Shown one piece after another: positions 42,749 through 50,841 of a stretch of 64,000 bases of DNA (position 1 is the stretch's first letter; every line of letters starts with the position of its first letter). The notes under the pieces were generated by a model. That model did not search any database, was not told the DNA's origin, and worked only from the letters and a program-made list of their open reading frames with translations. Origin of the DNA: Shimia ponticola (GTDB lineage Bacteria > Pseudomonadota > Alphaproteobacteria > Rhodobacterales > Rhodobacteraceae); contig NZ_VCDK01000002.1 of NCBI RefSeq assembly GCF_007995215.1, positions 248,001-312,000 on the forward strand, in the 5' to 3' direction. The position numbers and the translations under genes are program-made.

Positions 42749-45493
42749 ATGCCAAAAAAGATGCTTATTGATGCCACCCACGCGGAAGAAACCCGCGTCG
42801 TGGTGGTCGACGGCAACAAGGTCGAGGAATTTGACTTTGAAAGCCAAAACAAGCGCCAGCTTGCCGGGAATATCTATCTAGCCAAGGTCACACGGGTCGA
42901 ACCGTCGCTTCAGGCCGCGTTTGTCGATTATGGCGGCAATCGCCACGGCTTCCTTGCGTTCTCGGAAATCCACCCGGATTACTATCAGATCCCGGTCGCT
43001 GACCGCGAAGCGCTCTTGGCCGAGGAAAAGGCCTATGCAGACGCGCAACGCGCCCAAGAGGAGCAGAAAGAAGAGGGTAAGAAATCCTCGCGCTCCCGGT
43101 CTCGATCAAAGTCGAAGTCTTCTGCGGCGGCTGCCAAGTCTGATGATCCCAAGGTGACCCAAGAGGTCGCTGATAGCGACACAATCTCGGGCATGGAAAC
43201 CATCGATGTTCCGGCCGAGGATGAAGCGGAACCGATTGGCCTTGTCGATGCAGACGGTGCTCCAGATGCAGTAGAGGCTGAAGCCGAGAAGGCCGATGAA
43301 GCGGCAGAGCCAAAGGTTGCTGAAGAAGCCGCAGACCAGCCTGCAGAGGCAGCTCAAGACGCGTCAGATGCCGCGCCTGAGGCGGAAGAAACCATTTCCG
43401 ATGCCGAAGAGGCCGAGACTGCGGAAGCCGCAACAAACGACGCAGATGACGAAGACGAAAAACCCTACAGCGCCAGCGACGATGCTGCTGAACGGGACGC
43501 ATCCATTGAGTCGGTTGCTCAAGAAGACGATCAGGATGAGGTGCGCCCGGTCCGCAAACCGCGCCCGCGCCGCTACAAGATCCAAGAGGTCATCAAGGTC
43601 CGCCAAATTCTGTTGGTGCAGGTGGTCAAAGAAGAGCGCGGCAACAAAGGCGCCGCCCTGACGACTTATCTTTCCCTCGCAGGGCGCTACTGCGTCTTGA
43701 TGCCAAACACCGCCCGCGGTGGCGGGATCAGCCGCAAGATCACCAATGCCTCTGACCGCAAGAAGCTTAAAGAAATCGCAGGGTCAATGGAGGTGCCTGA
43801 TGGTGCAGGCCTGATCGTGCGGACTGCCGGGGCCAAGCGCACCAAGACCGAGATCAAGCGTGACTACGAATACTTGCAGCGTCTGTGGGAGCAAATCCGC
43901 GAACTGACGCTGAAATCCAGTGCGCCTGCCAAGATCTACGAAGAAGGCGACCTGATCAAACGCTCGATCCGTGATCTGTACAACAAGGATATCGACGAGG
44001 TTCTGGTCGAAGGGGCCGATGGCTACCGGGTGGCCAAGGACTTCATGAAGATGATCATGCCGTCGCATTCCAAGAATGTGAAACACTACACCGACGGCCT
44101 GCCGCTCTTTGCGCGCTATCAGGTCGAGGGGTATTTGGACGGCATGTTCAACCCGACCGTTCAGTTGAAGTCGGGTGGCTATATCGTGATCGGGATCACC
44201 GAGGCGCTTGTTGCGATCGACGTGAACTCTGGTCGGGCGACGAAAGAGGGCTCGATCGAAGAGACCGCGACGAAGACCAACCTTGAGGCCGCCGAAGAGG
44301 TCGCGCGCCAATTGCGTCTGCGCGATTTGGCAGGGCTGATTGTCATCGACTTCATCGACATGGAAGACCGGCGCAACAACGCCAAGGTCGAGAAGATGTT
44401 GAAGGACAAGCTCAAGACCGACCGCGCCCGCATTCAGGTTGGCCGGATCTCTGGCTTTGGCCTTCTCGAGATGTCGCGCCAACGTCTGCGCCCCGGCATG
44501 ATCGAGGCAACGACGCAGCCATGCCCGTCGTGTCACGGCACCGGCATCGTGCGCTCGGACGACAGCCTTGGCTTGTCGATCCTGCGCGTGCTGGATGAAG
44601 AGGGGACACGCCGCCGCTCGAAAGAGGTGCTTGTGAAAGCACCTGTGCAGATCGCTAACTTCCTGATCAACCAGAAGCGTGAGCATTTGGCGCAGATCGA
44701 GGCGCGTCATGGTTTGAGCGTGCGCATCGAAGCGGACCCCCAACTGATTTCGCCCGATTACGCGATTGAAAAGTTCAAGACCGCGACCCGCGTTTTGCCG
44801 GACGTGCCCGTTGTGACAGGCGATGCGTCCTTGATGGCGGATTACGACGAAGAGGAAGCCGCGACCGAGGCACAGGCATCGGACGAGGCGGAAACCCCTG
44901 AGGCAGAAGACGCGCCAGCACCGAAAAAGCGCCGTCGCCGTCGTCGGCGCCGGAAGTCCACTGGCAATGGTGAAAATGCCGATGCGCAAGAGGCATCGCA
45001 GTCGACTGACGGTGAGAGCGCCGATGACGCAGCAGCGGATGCAAAGGATGCGTCCGAGGCCACCGAAGCCGACGCTGAAGAGAAGCCAAAGCCCAAAAGC
45101 CGGTCTCGTTCTCGATCGCGGTCACGTGGGTCCAAATCCAAAGCAGCGGTCGCTGAGGCGGAGGCCAAGGATGCTGCCGCCGAGGAAACTCCGGAGCCGG
45201 AAAGCGCGCCTGAAGTGGCCGCTGATGAACCGGTTGCGAAGGCAGTTGAGCCCGCACAGGACAAAGCTGAGGAAGTTCCCGCTGACGCTGCACCCGAGAC
45301 TAAGTCAGACGTTGTGGCTGAGGTGAAGGAAGAGAGTTCAGCAAAGGAACCAGCGGCAGCAGAGCCTGTGCCCGCGCTTGAACCCGAGTCGGAATTGGCT
45401 GTTGCAGAGGCTGAGGCCCCCGAGCCCGAGGCCCCAAAGGTTGAAGAGCCGCCCAAGCCTAAGCGCAAGGGATGGTGGTCGCTGAGAAGCTAG
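42749..45493 (+). CDS. rne: ribonuclease E/G with a large acidic insertion in the S1 domain
   Basis: Endoribonuclease that starts most mRNA decay and matures rRNA and tRNA, scaffold of the degradosome. The 914-residue protein begins MPKKMLIDATHAEETRVVVV. The S1 domain starts near residue 36, is split by an acidic low-complexity insertion (about 95-270, with SRSRSRSKSKS and many Glu, Asp and Ala) and resumes at RRYKIQEVIKVRQILLVQVV (274). The catalytic domain has AIDVNSGRATKEGS and FIDMED, and the zinc link is CPSCHGTG (Cys592, Cys595). The C-terminal tail is disordered, with Arg/Ser repeats, and ends KRKGWWSLRS. Confidence 0.95.
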   Translation: MPKKMLIDATHAEETRVVVVDGNKVEEFDFESQNKRQLAGNIYLAKVTRVEPSLQAAFVDYGGNRHGFLAFSEIHPDYYQIPVADREALLAEEKAYADAQRAQEEQKEEGKKSSRSRSRSKSKSSAAAAKSDDPKVTQEVADSDTISGMETIDVPAEDEAEPIGLVDADGAPDAVEAEAEKADEAAEPKVAEEAADQPAEAAQDASDAAPEAEETISDAEEAETAEAATNDADDEDEKPYSASDDAAERDASIESVAQEDDQDEVRPVRKPRPRRYKIQEVIKVRQILLVQVVKEERGNKGAALTTYLSLAGRYCVLMPNTARGGGISRKITNASDRKKLKEIAGSMEVPDGAGLIVRTAGAKRTKTEIKRDYEYLQRLWEQIRELTLKSSAPAKIYEEGDLIKRSIRDLYNKDIDEVLVEGADGYRVAKDFMKMIMPSHSKNVKHYTDGLPLFARYQVEGYLDGMFNPTVQLKSGGYIVIGITEALVAIDVNSGRATKEGSIEETATKTNLEAAEEVARQLRLRDLAGLIVIDFIDMEDRRNNAKVEKMLKDKLKTDRARIQVGRISGFGLLEMSRQRLRPGMIEATTQPCPSCHGTGIVRSDDSLGLSILRVLDEEGTRRRSKEVLVKAPVQIANFLINQKREHLAQIEARHGLSVRIEADPQLISPDYAIEKFKTATRVLPDVPVVTGDASLMADYDEEEAATEAQASDEAETPEAEDAPAPKKRRRRRRRRKSTGNGENADAQEASQSTDGESADDAAADAKDASEATEADAEEKPKPKSRSRSRSRSRGSKSKAAVAEAEAKDAAAEETPEPESAPEVAADEPVAKAVEPAQDKAEEVPADAAPETKSDVVAEVKEESSAKEPAAAEPVPALEPESELAVAEAEAPEPEAPKVEEPPKPKRKGWWSLRS

Positions 45494-45494
45494 G

Positions 45495-46451
45495 ATGCGC
45501 AGCGGTGTCGTGATCACGGGCGGTGCAGGCTTTCTAGGCCTGCGCCTTGCTCAACATCTTATCCATCATGGTTTGACCCTGCCTGACGGGCACATTGCCG
45601 ATCCAGATATCACCTTGGTTGATCGCCCGGGCACGCCTGACCCCGGTGTGTCTGGGACACGATTTGTCGTAGCCGATGTGACCGATGCGCGTGAGATGAC
45701 GAAGATCATCACGTCAAACACAGCCGCCGTTTATCATCTGGCTGCGGTCGTCAGTGGTCAGGCCGAAGCCGAGTTCGAGCTTGGCTATACGGTTAACGTC
45801 CAAGGCGCAGAAAATACACTGAATGCCGCCCGTGCCGCTGGACCGGGTGTGCTCTTTGTCACGACATCCTCGCTTGCCGTATTTGGGGCGAACGTTCCTG
45901 AGCAGGTCACCGAAGCGACGCCCACACAGCCAAGATCATCCTACGGAATGGCCAAGGCGATGGTCGAACTACTGTGCGCCGATTACAGCCGCCGGGGTTG
46001 GGTGGATGCGCGCATTTTGCGCCTGCCGACCATTGTGATCCGGCCGGGTAAGCCAAATGCGGCGGCGTCGTCCTTTGCGTCGTCTATTCTGCGCGAACCG
46101 TTGAATGGCGAAACGGCCATTTGTCCGGTCGATCCCTCAACCGCGCTTTGGGTTGCGACACCCCGGACAGCGATCAATTCAATGGTGCATGTCGCGTCCA
46201 TACCCAATGCGGACTTGCCCGATTTCCCGGTCATCAATGCACCGGGACAAACGATTGAAGTCAAAGACATGATCGCAGGGCTGACAGAAGACCAACAGGC
46301 CCTCGTGTCATACGACTATGACGCCACAATCGACCGGATCGTCGGCTCATGGCCTGCCAGGTTTGATACGACACAAGCGAAAGACCTTGGATTTCCCGCA
46401 GAGCCTCATGGCGCTGCTGCAATCATTGCTGCGTATAGCCAGACGTTTTAG
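45495..46451 (+). CDS. NAD-dependent epimerase/dehydratase, D-erythronate dehydrogenase (DenD)-like
   Basis: 318-residue extended short-chain dehydrogenase. The NAD-binding motif is TGGAGFLG, and the catalytic Tyr-x3-Lys is in SSYGMAKAM. The stretches YHLAAVVSGQAEAEFELG, RLPTIVIRPGKPNAAASSF and REPLNGETAICPV match DenD, which oxidises D-erythronate to 2-oxo-tetronate. Partner genes of that pathway (otnK, otnC, otnI) are absent, so the substrate remains provisional. It starts one base after the rne stop and converges with the TusA-like gene by four bases. Confidence 0.82.
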   Translation: MRSGVVITGGAGFLGLRLAQHLIHHGLTLPDGHIADPDITLVDRPGTPDPGVSGTRFVVADVTDAREMTKIITSNTAAVYHLAAVVSGQAEAEFELGYTVNVQGAENTLNAARAAGPGVLFVTTSSLAVFGANVPEQVTEATPTQPRSSYGMAKAMVELLCADYSRRGWVDARILRLPTIVIRPGKPNAAASSFASSILREPLNGETAICPVDPSTALWVATPRTAINSMVHVASIPNADLPDFPVINAPGQTIEVKDMIAGLTEDQQALVSYDYDATIDRIVGSWPARFDTTQAKDLGFPAEPHGAAAIIAAYSQTF

Positions 46452-46678
46452 CCGCCTTTGCGAATGTAGAAGGTCAGGATGCCCGACGCTTCTGCCTGAT
46501 CCACCAGTTCATGGCCCGCCTCGGCACAGAAATGTGGCACATCGACAATCGCTGCCGGATCATCGGCGTCCATTTTCAAGACCTGACCAGCCGACAAGGG
46601 TTCGAGCCGCTTTCGCGCCTTCAGCACGGGCAGGGGGCAGAGCAATCCGATGGCGTCAAGTTCAGCATCATGGGTCAT
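46448..46678 (-). CDS. TusA family sulfurtransferase-like protein
   Basis: 76-residue SirA/TusA-fold protein with the signature LDAIGLLCPLPVLKARKRL; the conserved Cys14 of the CPxP motif carries sulfur in TusA. A C-terminal ILTFYIRKGG completes the fold. TusA proteins relay sulfur for tRNA thiolation or molybdenum cofactor enzymes, and single copies outside tus loci have varied roles. It diverges from ccdA. Confidence 0.88.
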   Translation of the reverse strand: MTHDAELDAIGLLCPLPVLKARKRLEPLSAGQVLKMDADDPAAIVDVPHFCAEAGHELVDQAEASGILTFYIRKGG

Positions 46679-46772
46679 GACCCGTCACATAGGTTGCGCT
46701 GTTACAGAGGTCCACAGAGATGTGACAGGATGGTCCGTGACTCTTCCGCGCCGGACAGACTAAGTGAGGCAT

Positions 46773-47525
46773 ATGTTCGGACTTGATATCTTTGACGCGG
46801 CACTCTTGCCTGCCCTGATGATTGCCTTGTTTGGCGGTTTGATCAGCTTTGCGAGCCCTTGTGTTCTGCCCATTGTCCCGCCGTATCTGGCCTATATGGG
46901 CGGGGTCAGCATGGCCGATATGTCAGAAGCACGGACAGCCCGGCGAAAGGCCCTGATTGCCGCGTCGTTCTTTGTGCTGGGACTGTCGACCGTCTTTCTG
47001 CTTTTGGGCTTTACGGCTTCGGCCCTTGGGCGGTTTTTCCTGCAGGGGCAGGAATGGTTTGTGATAGGTGCGGGCGTGGTTGTCATGATCTTTGGCGCGC
47101 ATTTCATTGGTGCGTTCCGGATCGGTTTTTTGGACCGGGAAATGCGCGTGGACGCAGGCGACCGGGGCGGCAGTGCCTTTGGCGCCTATGTCTTGGGGCT
47201 GGCCTTTGCATTTGGCTGGACACCCTGTCTGGGGCCAATCCTTGGCGCGATCCTTTCGATTGCTGCGTCCGAGGCCGATGCCGCGCGCGGAACGTTGCTA
47301 TTGGCGTTCTACGCTTTGGGTCTTGGCGTTCCCTTCATCCTTGTCGCCGCTTTCTTTCCATCGATGACCGGTCTGATGAACTGGATGAAGCGTCACATGG
47401 AGCGCATTGAACGCATCATGGGGCTGCTCTTGTGGACCGTTGGTTTGATGATGGTCACGGGCAAATTCACAGACTTCTCGTGGTGGTTGCTTGAACAGTT
47501 CCCGGCACTTGCCGTCATCGGCTAA
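46773..47525 (+). CDS. ccdA: cytochrome c biogenesis / thiol transport protein CcdA
   Basis: 250-residue membrane protein with six hydrophobic segments. The redox pair is Cys30 in FASPCVLPI and Cys152 in GWTPCLGPIL. CcdA moves electrons from cytoplasmic thioredoxin to periplasmic thiol proteins and so keeps apocytochrome c haem-binding cysteines reduced. ATG 46773 follows GTGAGG. It diverges from the TusA-like gene; both deal with thiol or sulfur chemistry. Confidence 0.93.
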   Translation: MFGLDIFDAALLPALMIALFGGLISFASPCVLPIVPPYLAYMGGVSMADMSEARTARRKALIAASFFVLGLSTVFLLLGFTASALGRFFLQGQEWFVIGAGVVVMIFGAHFIGAFRIGFLDREMRVDAGDRGGSAFGAYVLGLAFAFGWTPCLGPILGAILSIAASEADAARGTLLLAFYALGLGVPFILVAAFFPSMTGLMNWMKRHMERIERIMGLLLWTVGLMMVTGKFTDFSWWLLEQFPALAVIG

Positions 47526-47588
47526 GCCTGTCGTAATCATATTTTTGCCCCTTTCACCAACTACCGTTCACGCGGTAGGAGGTGTGTC

Positions 47589-48788
47589 ATGAGCCAGTTC
47601 GAAGTCGCCCGCCGCCGGGTCTTCTATATCCCCGGCTACGATCCGATCCATCCACGCCGGTACAGGGAACTGTACCGAAAGGAAGGTGCGCTTCAGGGGG
47701 ATATCTCTGGCTATGATGTCGTCCTTTCCCCGAAACAGGGTGGCGGCGCCTATGGCTGGCATGTGGACGCCGACATAGAAGGGGCCGAAGTCGCCGCGGA
47801 TATTGATGTGTTGGTTTGGTCCGACATTGTGCGCGGGTCCATGGAGACCGGTATCCTCGGCACTTACAAGCAACTGATCGAAACGTCGTATACTTACATC
47901 GCTTCAGGCGCATTGCGGCGGCTCATGTGGTTGCGCAAGGGCCCAGTGATCGCCGCCCTCTATCCAATCGTCATGCTGACACTGCAATTGATTCAGGCCT
48001 GTTTGGCCGCATGGGGTGTCGGGTATGTCGCCAGCTTTTTCATCGGTGGTTTCGCATGGCTGGCCGTCGGGATCGTGCCGCTGGTGCTGATGTGGTTTCG
48101 GTCCAAGGATAATCGGATCTACGCCTATTATCTGATGCATGACTATGCCTATTCGGCACAGTCCAAAGGTGCGAACCCGCCGGAACTGGAAGCGCGAATG
48201 GCTGAATTCAGGGATGAAATTGCAGACGCGCTGCATTCTGATGTCGATGAGGTTCTGGTCGTCGGACATTCCTCCGGAGCGCATCTGGGGGTATCGATCC
48301 TTGCCGATCTGATCAGGTCCGGAGAGGTCCCTGCAGGTGGGCCAAAGCTTGGGTTCCTGAGCTTGGGTCAGGTCGTTCCGATGATTTCATTTCTGCCAGA
48401 GGCACACCGGTTGCGCGGCGACTTGCAGTATCTTTCCGAACGGGATGAACTGACTTGGGTGGATGTCACCGCACCGGGAGATGGCTGCGCCTTTGCGCTA
48501 TGTGATCCGGTCGCTGTCAGCGGCGTCGCCACGCCTTATAGTCGTTGGCCATTGGTCTTTTCTGCGGCGTTCACGCAGTCTCTGTCGCCGGAGAAATGGC
48601 AGCAGATGAAACGCAAGTATTTCCGCCTGCATTTTCAGTACCTTTGCGCATTCGACCGGCCGAAGGACTACGATTACTTCCAGATTACGGCAGGGCCATG
48701 GACACTGGCGACACGTTACTATGACCGGCCGCCATCGCGCAGCCGCATTGACGTTCCCGCGTCCAAATACACGTCCATCGCCGCATGA
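47589..48788 (+). CDS. alpha/beta-hydrolase-fold membrane protein, substrate unknown
   Basis: 399-residue protein. An N-terminal beta region (FYIPGYDPIHPRRYRELY) resembles lipase/esterase oxyanion areas. Two hydrophobic segments lie near residues 118-140 and 145-170, and the nucleophile elbow GHSSGAHLG puts Ser228 as catalytic serine. The second half contains candidate acid and His residues. I do not recognise a characterised family. The stop overlaps the start of the cytochrome P450 gene (ATGA), so the two proteins are made together and probably act in one pathway, perhaps on a hydrophobic ester. Confidence 0.75.
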   Translation: MSQFEVARRRVFYIPGYDPIHPRRYRELYRKEGALQGDISGYDVVLSPKQGGGAYGWHVDADIEGAEVAADIDVLVWSDIVRGSMETGILGTYKQLIETSYTYIASGALRRLMWLRKGPVIAALYPIVMLTLQLIQACLAAWGVGYVASFFIGGFAWLAVGIVPLVLMWFRSKDNRIYAYYLMHDYAYSAQSKGANPPELEARMAEFRDEIADALHSDVDEVLVVGHSSGAHLGVSILADLIRSGEVPAGGPKLGFLSLGQVVPMISFLPEAHRLRGDLQYLSERDELTWVDVTAPGDGCAFALCDPVAVSGVATPYSRWPLVFSAAFTQSLSPEKWQQMKRKYFRLHFQYLCAFDRPKDYDYFQITAGPWTLATRYYDRPPSRSRIDVPASKYTSIAA

Positions 48789-50131
48789 TCCCGCCCAAGC
48801 CGAACGCCCGCGCCGGTCGCGTCTCGTTGCGTGAATATATGCGGTTGTTCCGGCAGGATATTCTGTCCGCGCAACCTGCGCGGCTTTACCGGGCTTGGAT
48901 GGCGGAGTTTAAAACACCGTTCTTTCGATCCTATCTGATGAACCAGCCTGAGCTGGTGAAGACCGTGCTTCAGGGACGACCCGCGGACTTTCCCAAATCG
49001 ACCCGCGTGAGCGAGGGATTGCGTCCATTGCTTGGCAACTCTGTCTTTTTGACCAACGGGGCCGAGTGGGAACGCCAGCGACGTATCATTGATCCGGCTT
49101 TCGAAGGTGGCCGGCTTCGCGATACCTATCCAGCCATGTGGGCAGCTGCCGATGCTGCTGTAACACGGATGAAAACGGGCAGGGTCGAGGTGGAAGAGCC
49201 TGCCAGTTTTGCCGCGGCAGATGTGATTTTCCGCACGCTGTTTTCATTGCCGATTGAGGATGAAATCGCCGCAGAAGTATTTCGTGAGTTCCGCGCCTAT
49301 CAAAGGGCCCAACCAGTGGTGAACTTAGCTGCCTTTATCCCTTTGCCGCGCTGGGTTCCGAGACCACACAGGCGCGAGACACGGGCATCTGCTGCAAAGA
49401 TCAGAGGCCTGATCAGACGCCTCACACAAGGGCGGATGGATCAGATCGATGCCGGTTCAGCGCCAGATGACCTTGCTACCAAGATCATGACGACCCGCGA
49501 CCCTGAGACAGGTCAAACCTTTGACACCGACGAGATGATTGATCAGGTCGCGATCTTCTTTCTCGCCGGGCATGAGACATCCGCCTCAACGCTCAGTTGG
49601 GCACTGTATTTGTTGGCCATGTACCCCGAATGGCAGGACAAGGTCGCCAAAGAGGCCGAGGCCCTGAAGACCGGTGATTTTTCCGAAGTGTCCAAGCTGC
49701 GCGTCGCGCGGGATGTGTTTCGCGAGGCGCTACGCCTTTATCCGCCGGTTCCGATGATGGTGCGCGAGACCACGCGTCCTGAGTGCTTTCGCGACAGAAA
49801 CCTACCTAAGGGATCGCAGGTGGTTCTGAGCCCTTGGCATCTGCATCGGCATGAACGGTTGTGGGACAAGCCAGACGAATTTGATCCTGCCCGCTGGGCG
49901 ACCGAGAACGGGAAAACCTGTATGCGCGATGCGTTTATCCCGTTTTCTGCCGGCCCGCGGGTGTGTACGGGCGCGGGCTTTGCGATGGTGGAAGGTCCAT
50001 TGCTATTGGCGAAACTGGTGCAGGCCTACCGTTTTCAAACGATTGCCGATCGCGTGCCTGAACCGGTCGCGCACCTGACCGTGCGTGCCAAGGACGGGAT
50101 ATGGCTGGATGTCTCTGCGCGTCAATCTTGA
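48785..50131 (+). CDS. cytochrome P450
   Basis: 448-residue P450 mono-oxygenase, without a membrane anchor. The oxygen-activation helix is FLAGHETSASTLSW (261-266 core), the ExxR pair is in FREALRL (Glu314, Arg317), and the haem-binding loop is FSAGPRVCTGAGF with Cys394 as thiolate ligand. The overall pattern is closer to eukaryote-like CYP4/CYP102-type haem domains than to P450cam. No ferredoxin or reductase gene is adjacent. Overlap with the upstream hydrolase gene suggests linked functions. Confidence 0.92.
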   Translation: MIPPKPNARAGRVSLREYMRLFRQDILSAQPARLYRAWMAEFKTPFFRSYLMNQPELVKTVLQGRPADFPKSTRVSEGLRPLLGNSVFLTNGAEWERQRRIIDPAFEGGRLRDTYPAMWAAADAAVTRMKTGRVEVEEPASFAAADVIFRTLFSLPIEDEIAAEVFREFRAYQRAQPVVNLAAFIPLPRWVPRPHRRETRASAAKIRGLIRRLTQGRMDQIDAGSAPDDLATKIMTTRDPETGQTFDTDEMIDQVAIFFLAGHETSASTLSWALYLLAMYPEWQDKVAKEAEALKTGDFSEVSKLRVARDVFREALRLYPPVPMMVRETTRPECFRDRNLPKGSQVVLSPWHLHRHERLWDKPDEFDPARWATENGKTCMRDAFIPFSAGPRVCTGAGFAMVEGPLLLAKLVQAYRFQTIADRVPEPVAHLTVRAKDGIWLDVSARQS

Positions 50132-50370
50132 TTTAAGTCGACGACCTCAGCGCGGTGTAGCGCATCTCGTAGGACGTAGAGGCGGATAGCAGACGCGAGG
50201 CCGGTATCAAGGTCACGTCCGGCGTCGATTTCAGCGGCCAAGGCGTTGATCGGTTTGCCCTGACGCGTGGCGAGGGCGCGGAAGGCGTCCCAAAACAAAT
50301 CCTCCAATGACACGCTGGTTCGGTGACCGCGCAGCGTGAGGGATCGTTTCTTGGGGCGTCCATCGGTCAT
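50122..50370 (-). CDS. ribbon-helix-helix domain protein
   Basis: 82-residue protein starting MTDGRPKKRSLTLRGHRTSVSLEDLFWDAF. The basic beta strand followed by two helices fits the RHH_4 type of ribbon-helix-helix domain, probably DNA-binding as a dimer. The target is unknown. Its 3' end overlaps the convergent P450 gene by ten bases. It lies in a minus-strand row of small proteins behind fumC. Confidence 0.82.
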   Translation of the reverse strand: MTDGRPKKRSLTLRGHRTSVSLEDLFWDAFRALATRQGKPINALAAEIDAGRDLDTGLASAIRLYVLRDALHRAEVVDLNQD

Positions 50371-50380
50371 GTTGCGTCCA

Positions 50381-50554
50381 TTATGCCTCTGGCAGGGTCA
50401 TGATCGGGCGATCAGAGGCCTGTTGCCTGAAATAGGCGGTCATCAGCCGGCCCAACTTGGAATTCGGATCTGCGAGGTTATTGCGCGCTGTTCGCAAGGC
50501 ACGTTTCTTGCGGCGGCGCTCCCGCTTTTCATCTTCGCTCAAATCCTGACGCAT
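50381..50554 (-). CDS. small basic protein, unrecognised
   Basis: 57-codon frame, starting MRQDLSEDEKRERRRKKRAL and ending QASDRPIMTLPEA. The N-terminal half is very basic, the middle (NNLADPNSKLGRLMTAYF) is helical. It fits neatly between the RHH gene (10-base gap) and the DUF4169 gene on the same strand, and its base composition matches its neighbours. It may bind nucleic acid. I do not recognise a named family. Confidence 0.62.
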   Translation of the reverse strand: MRQDLSEDEKRERRRKKRALRTARNNLADPNSKLGRLMTAYFRQQASDRPIMTLPEA

Positions 50555-50658
50555 GGCAGCCTCTAAAACTCATTAACGCACCATGCCTAGCGCTTGATCC
50601 TGACCAAACTGGGGAAGGCGACGGGCAGTAATATGCCGAATTAGTTCGTAAAATAGGA

Positions 50659-50841
50659 TTAATTGTTTTCAGTTTTGTGCTGATCCACATGCGCCTTCAG
50701 GCGTGTGACCGAAGCCTTGTCTGCAGCCTTTTCAGCCTTTGTGCGTCCAAATTTGACAGCGTTTTCAGACGCCCGTGCCGATTTCGCGGCACGAGCTTTG
50801 GCCTTGCGGGCCTTGTTCAGGTTGATCGGTGTCCCGCTCAC
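50659..50841 (-). CDS. DUF4169 family protein
   Basis: 60-residue highly charged protein (starting [20 protein letters not shown]), rich in Lys, Ala and Arg and predicted helical throughout, matching DUF4169. It starts inside the fumC stop (ATGA), so it is translationally coupled to fumarase. The role is unknown, though the fumC-DUF4169 pairing appears to be common in Rhodobacterales. Confidence 0.85.
   Translation of the reverse strand: MSGTPINLNKARKAKARAAKSARASENAVKFGRTKAEKAADKASVTRLKAHVDQHKTENN

Noticed and set aside
42308-42847. Minus-strand frame of 179 codons in the rne leader
   Set aside because: It overlaps the rne start, its residues show no family pattern, and there is no ribosome site. 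Leader RNA is a better explanation for the region.
43070-43150. Repetitive sequence in the first part of rne that might look like a repeat array
   Set aside because: It encodes Ser-Arg and Ser-Lys repeats in frame. Period and variation fit codon repetition, not CRISPR or mobile repeats.
43784-44989. Open frame of 401 codons on the minus strand within rne
   Set aside because: It lies wholly antisense to the catalytic domain of RNase E, which has strong motifs. High GC makes such opposing frames common, and there are no recognisable domains in it.
44842-45468. Minus-strand Ala/Ser-rich frame of about 208 codons opposite the C-terminal tail of RNase E
   Set aside because: The low-complexity composition is the mirror of the Glu/Ala-rich tail on the plus strand. 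No gene features.
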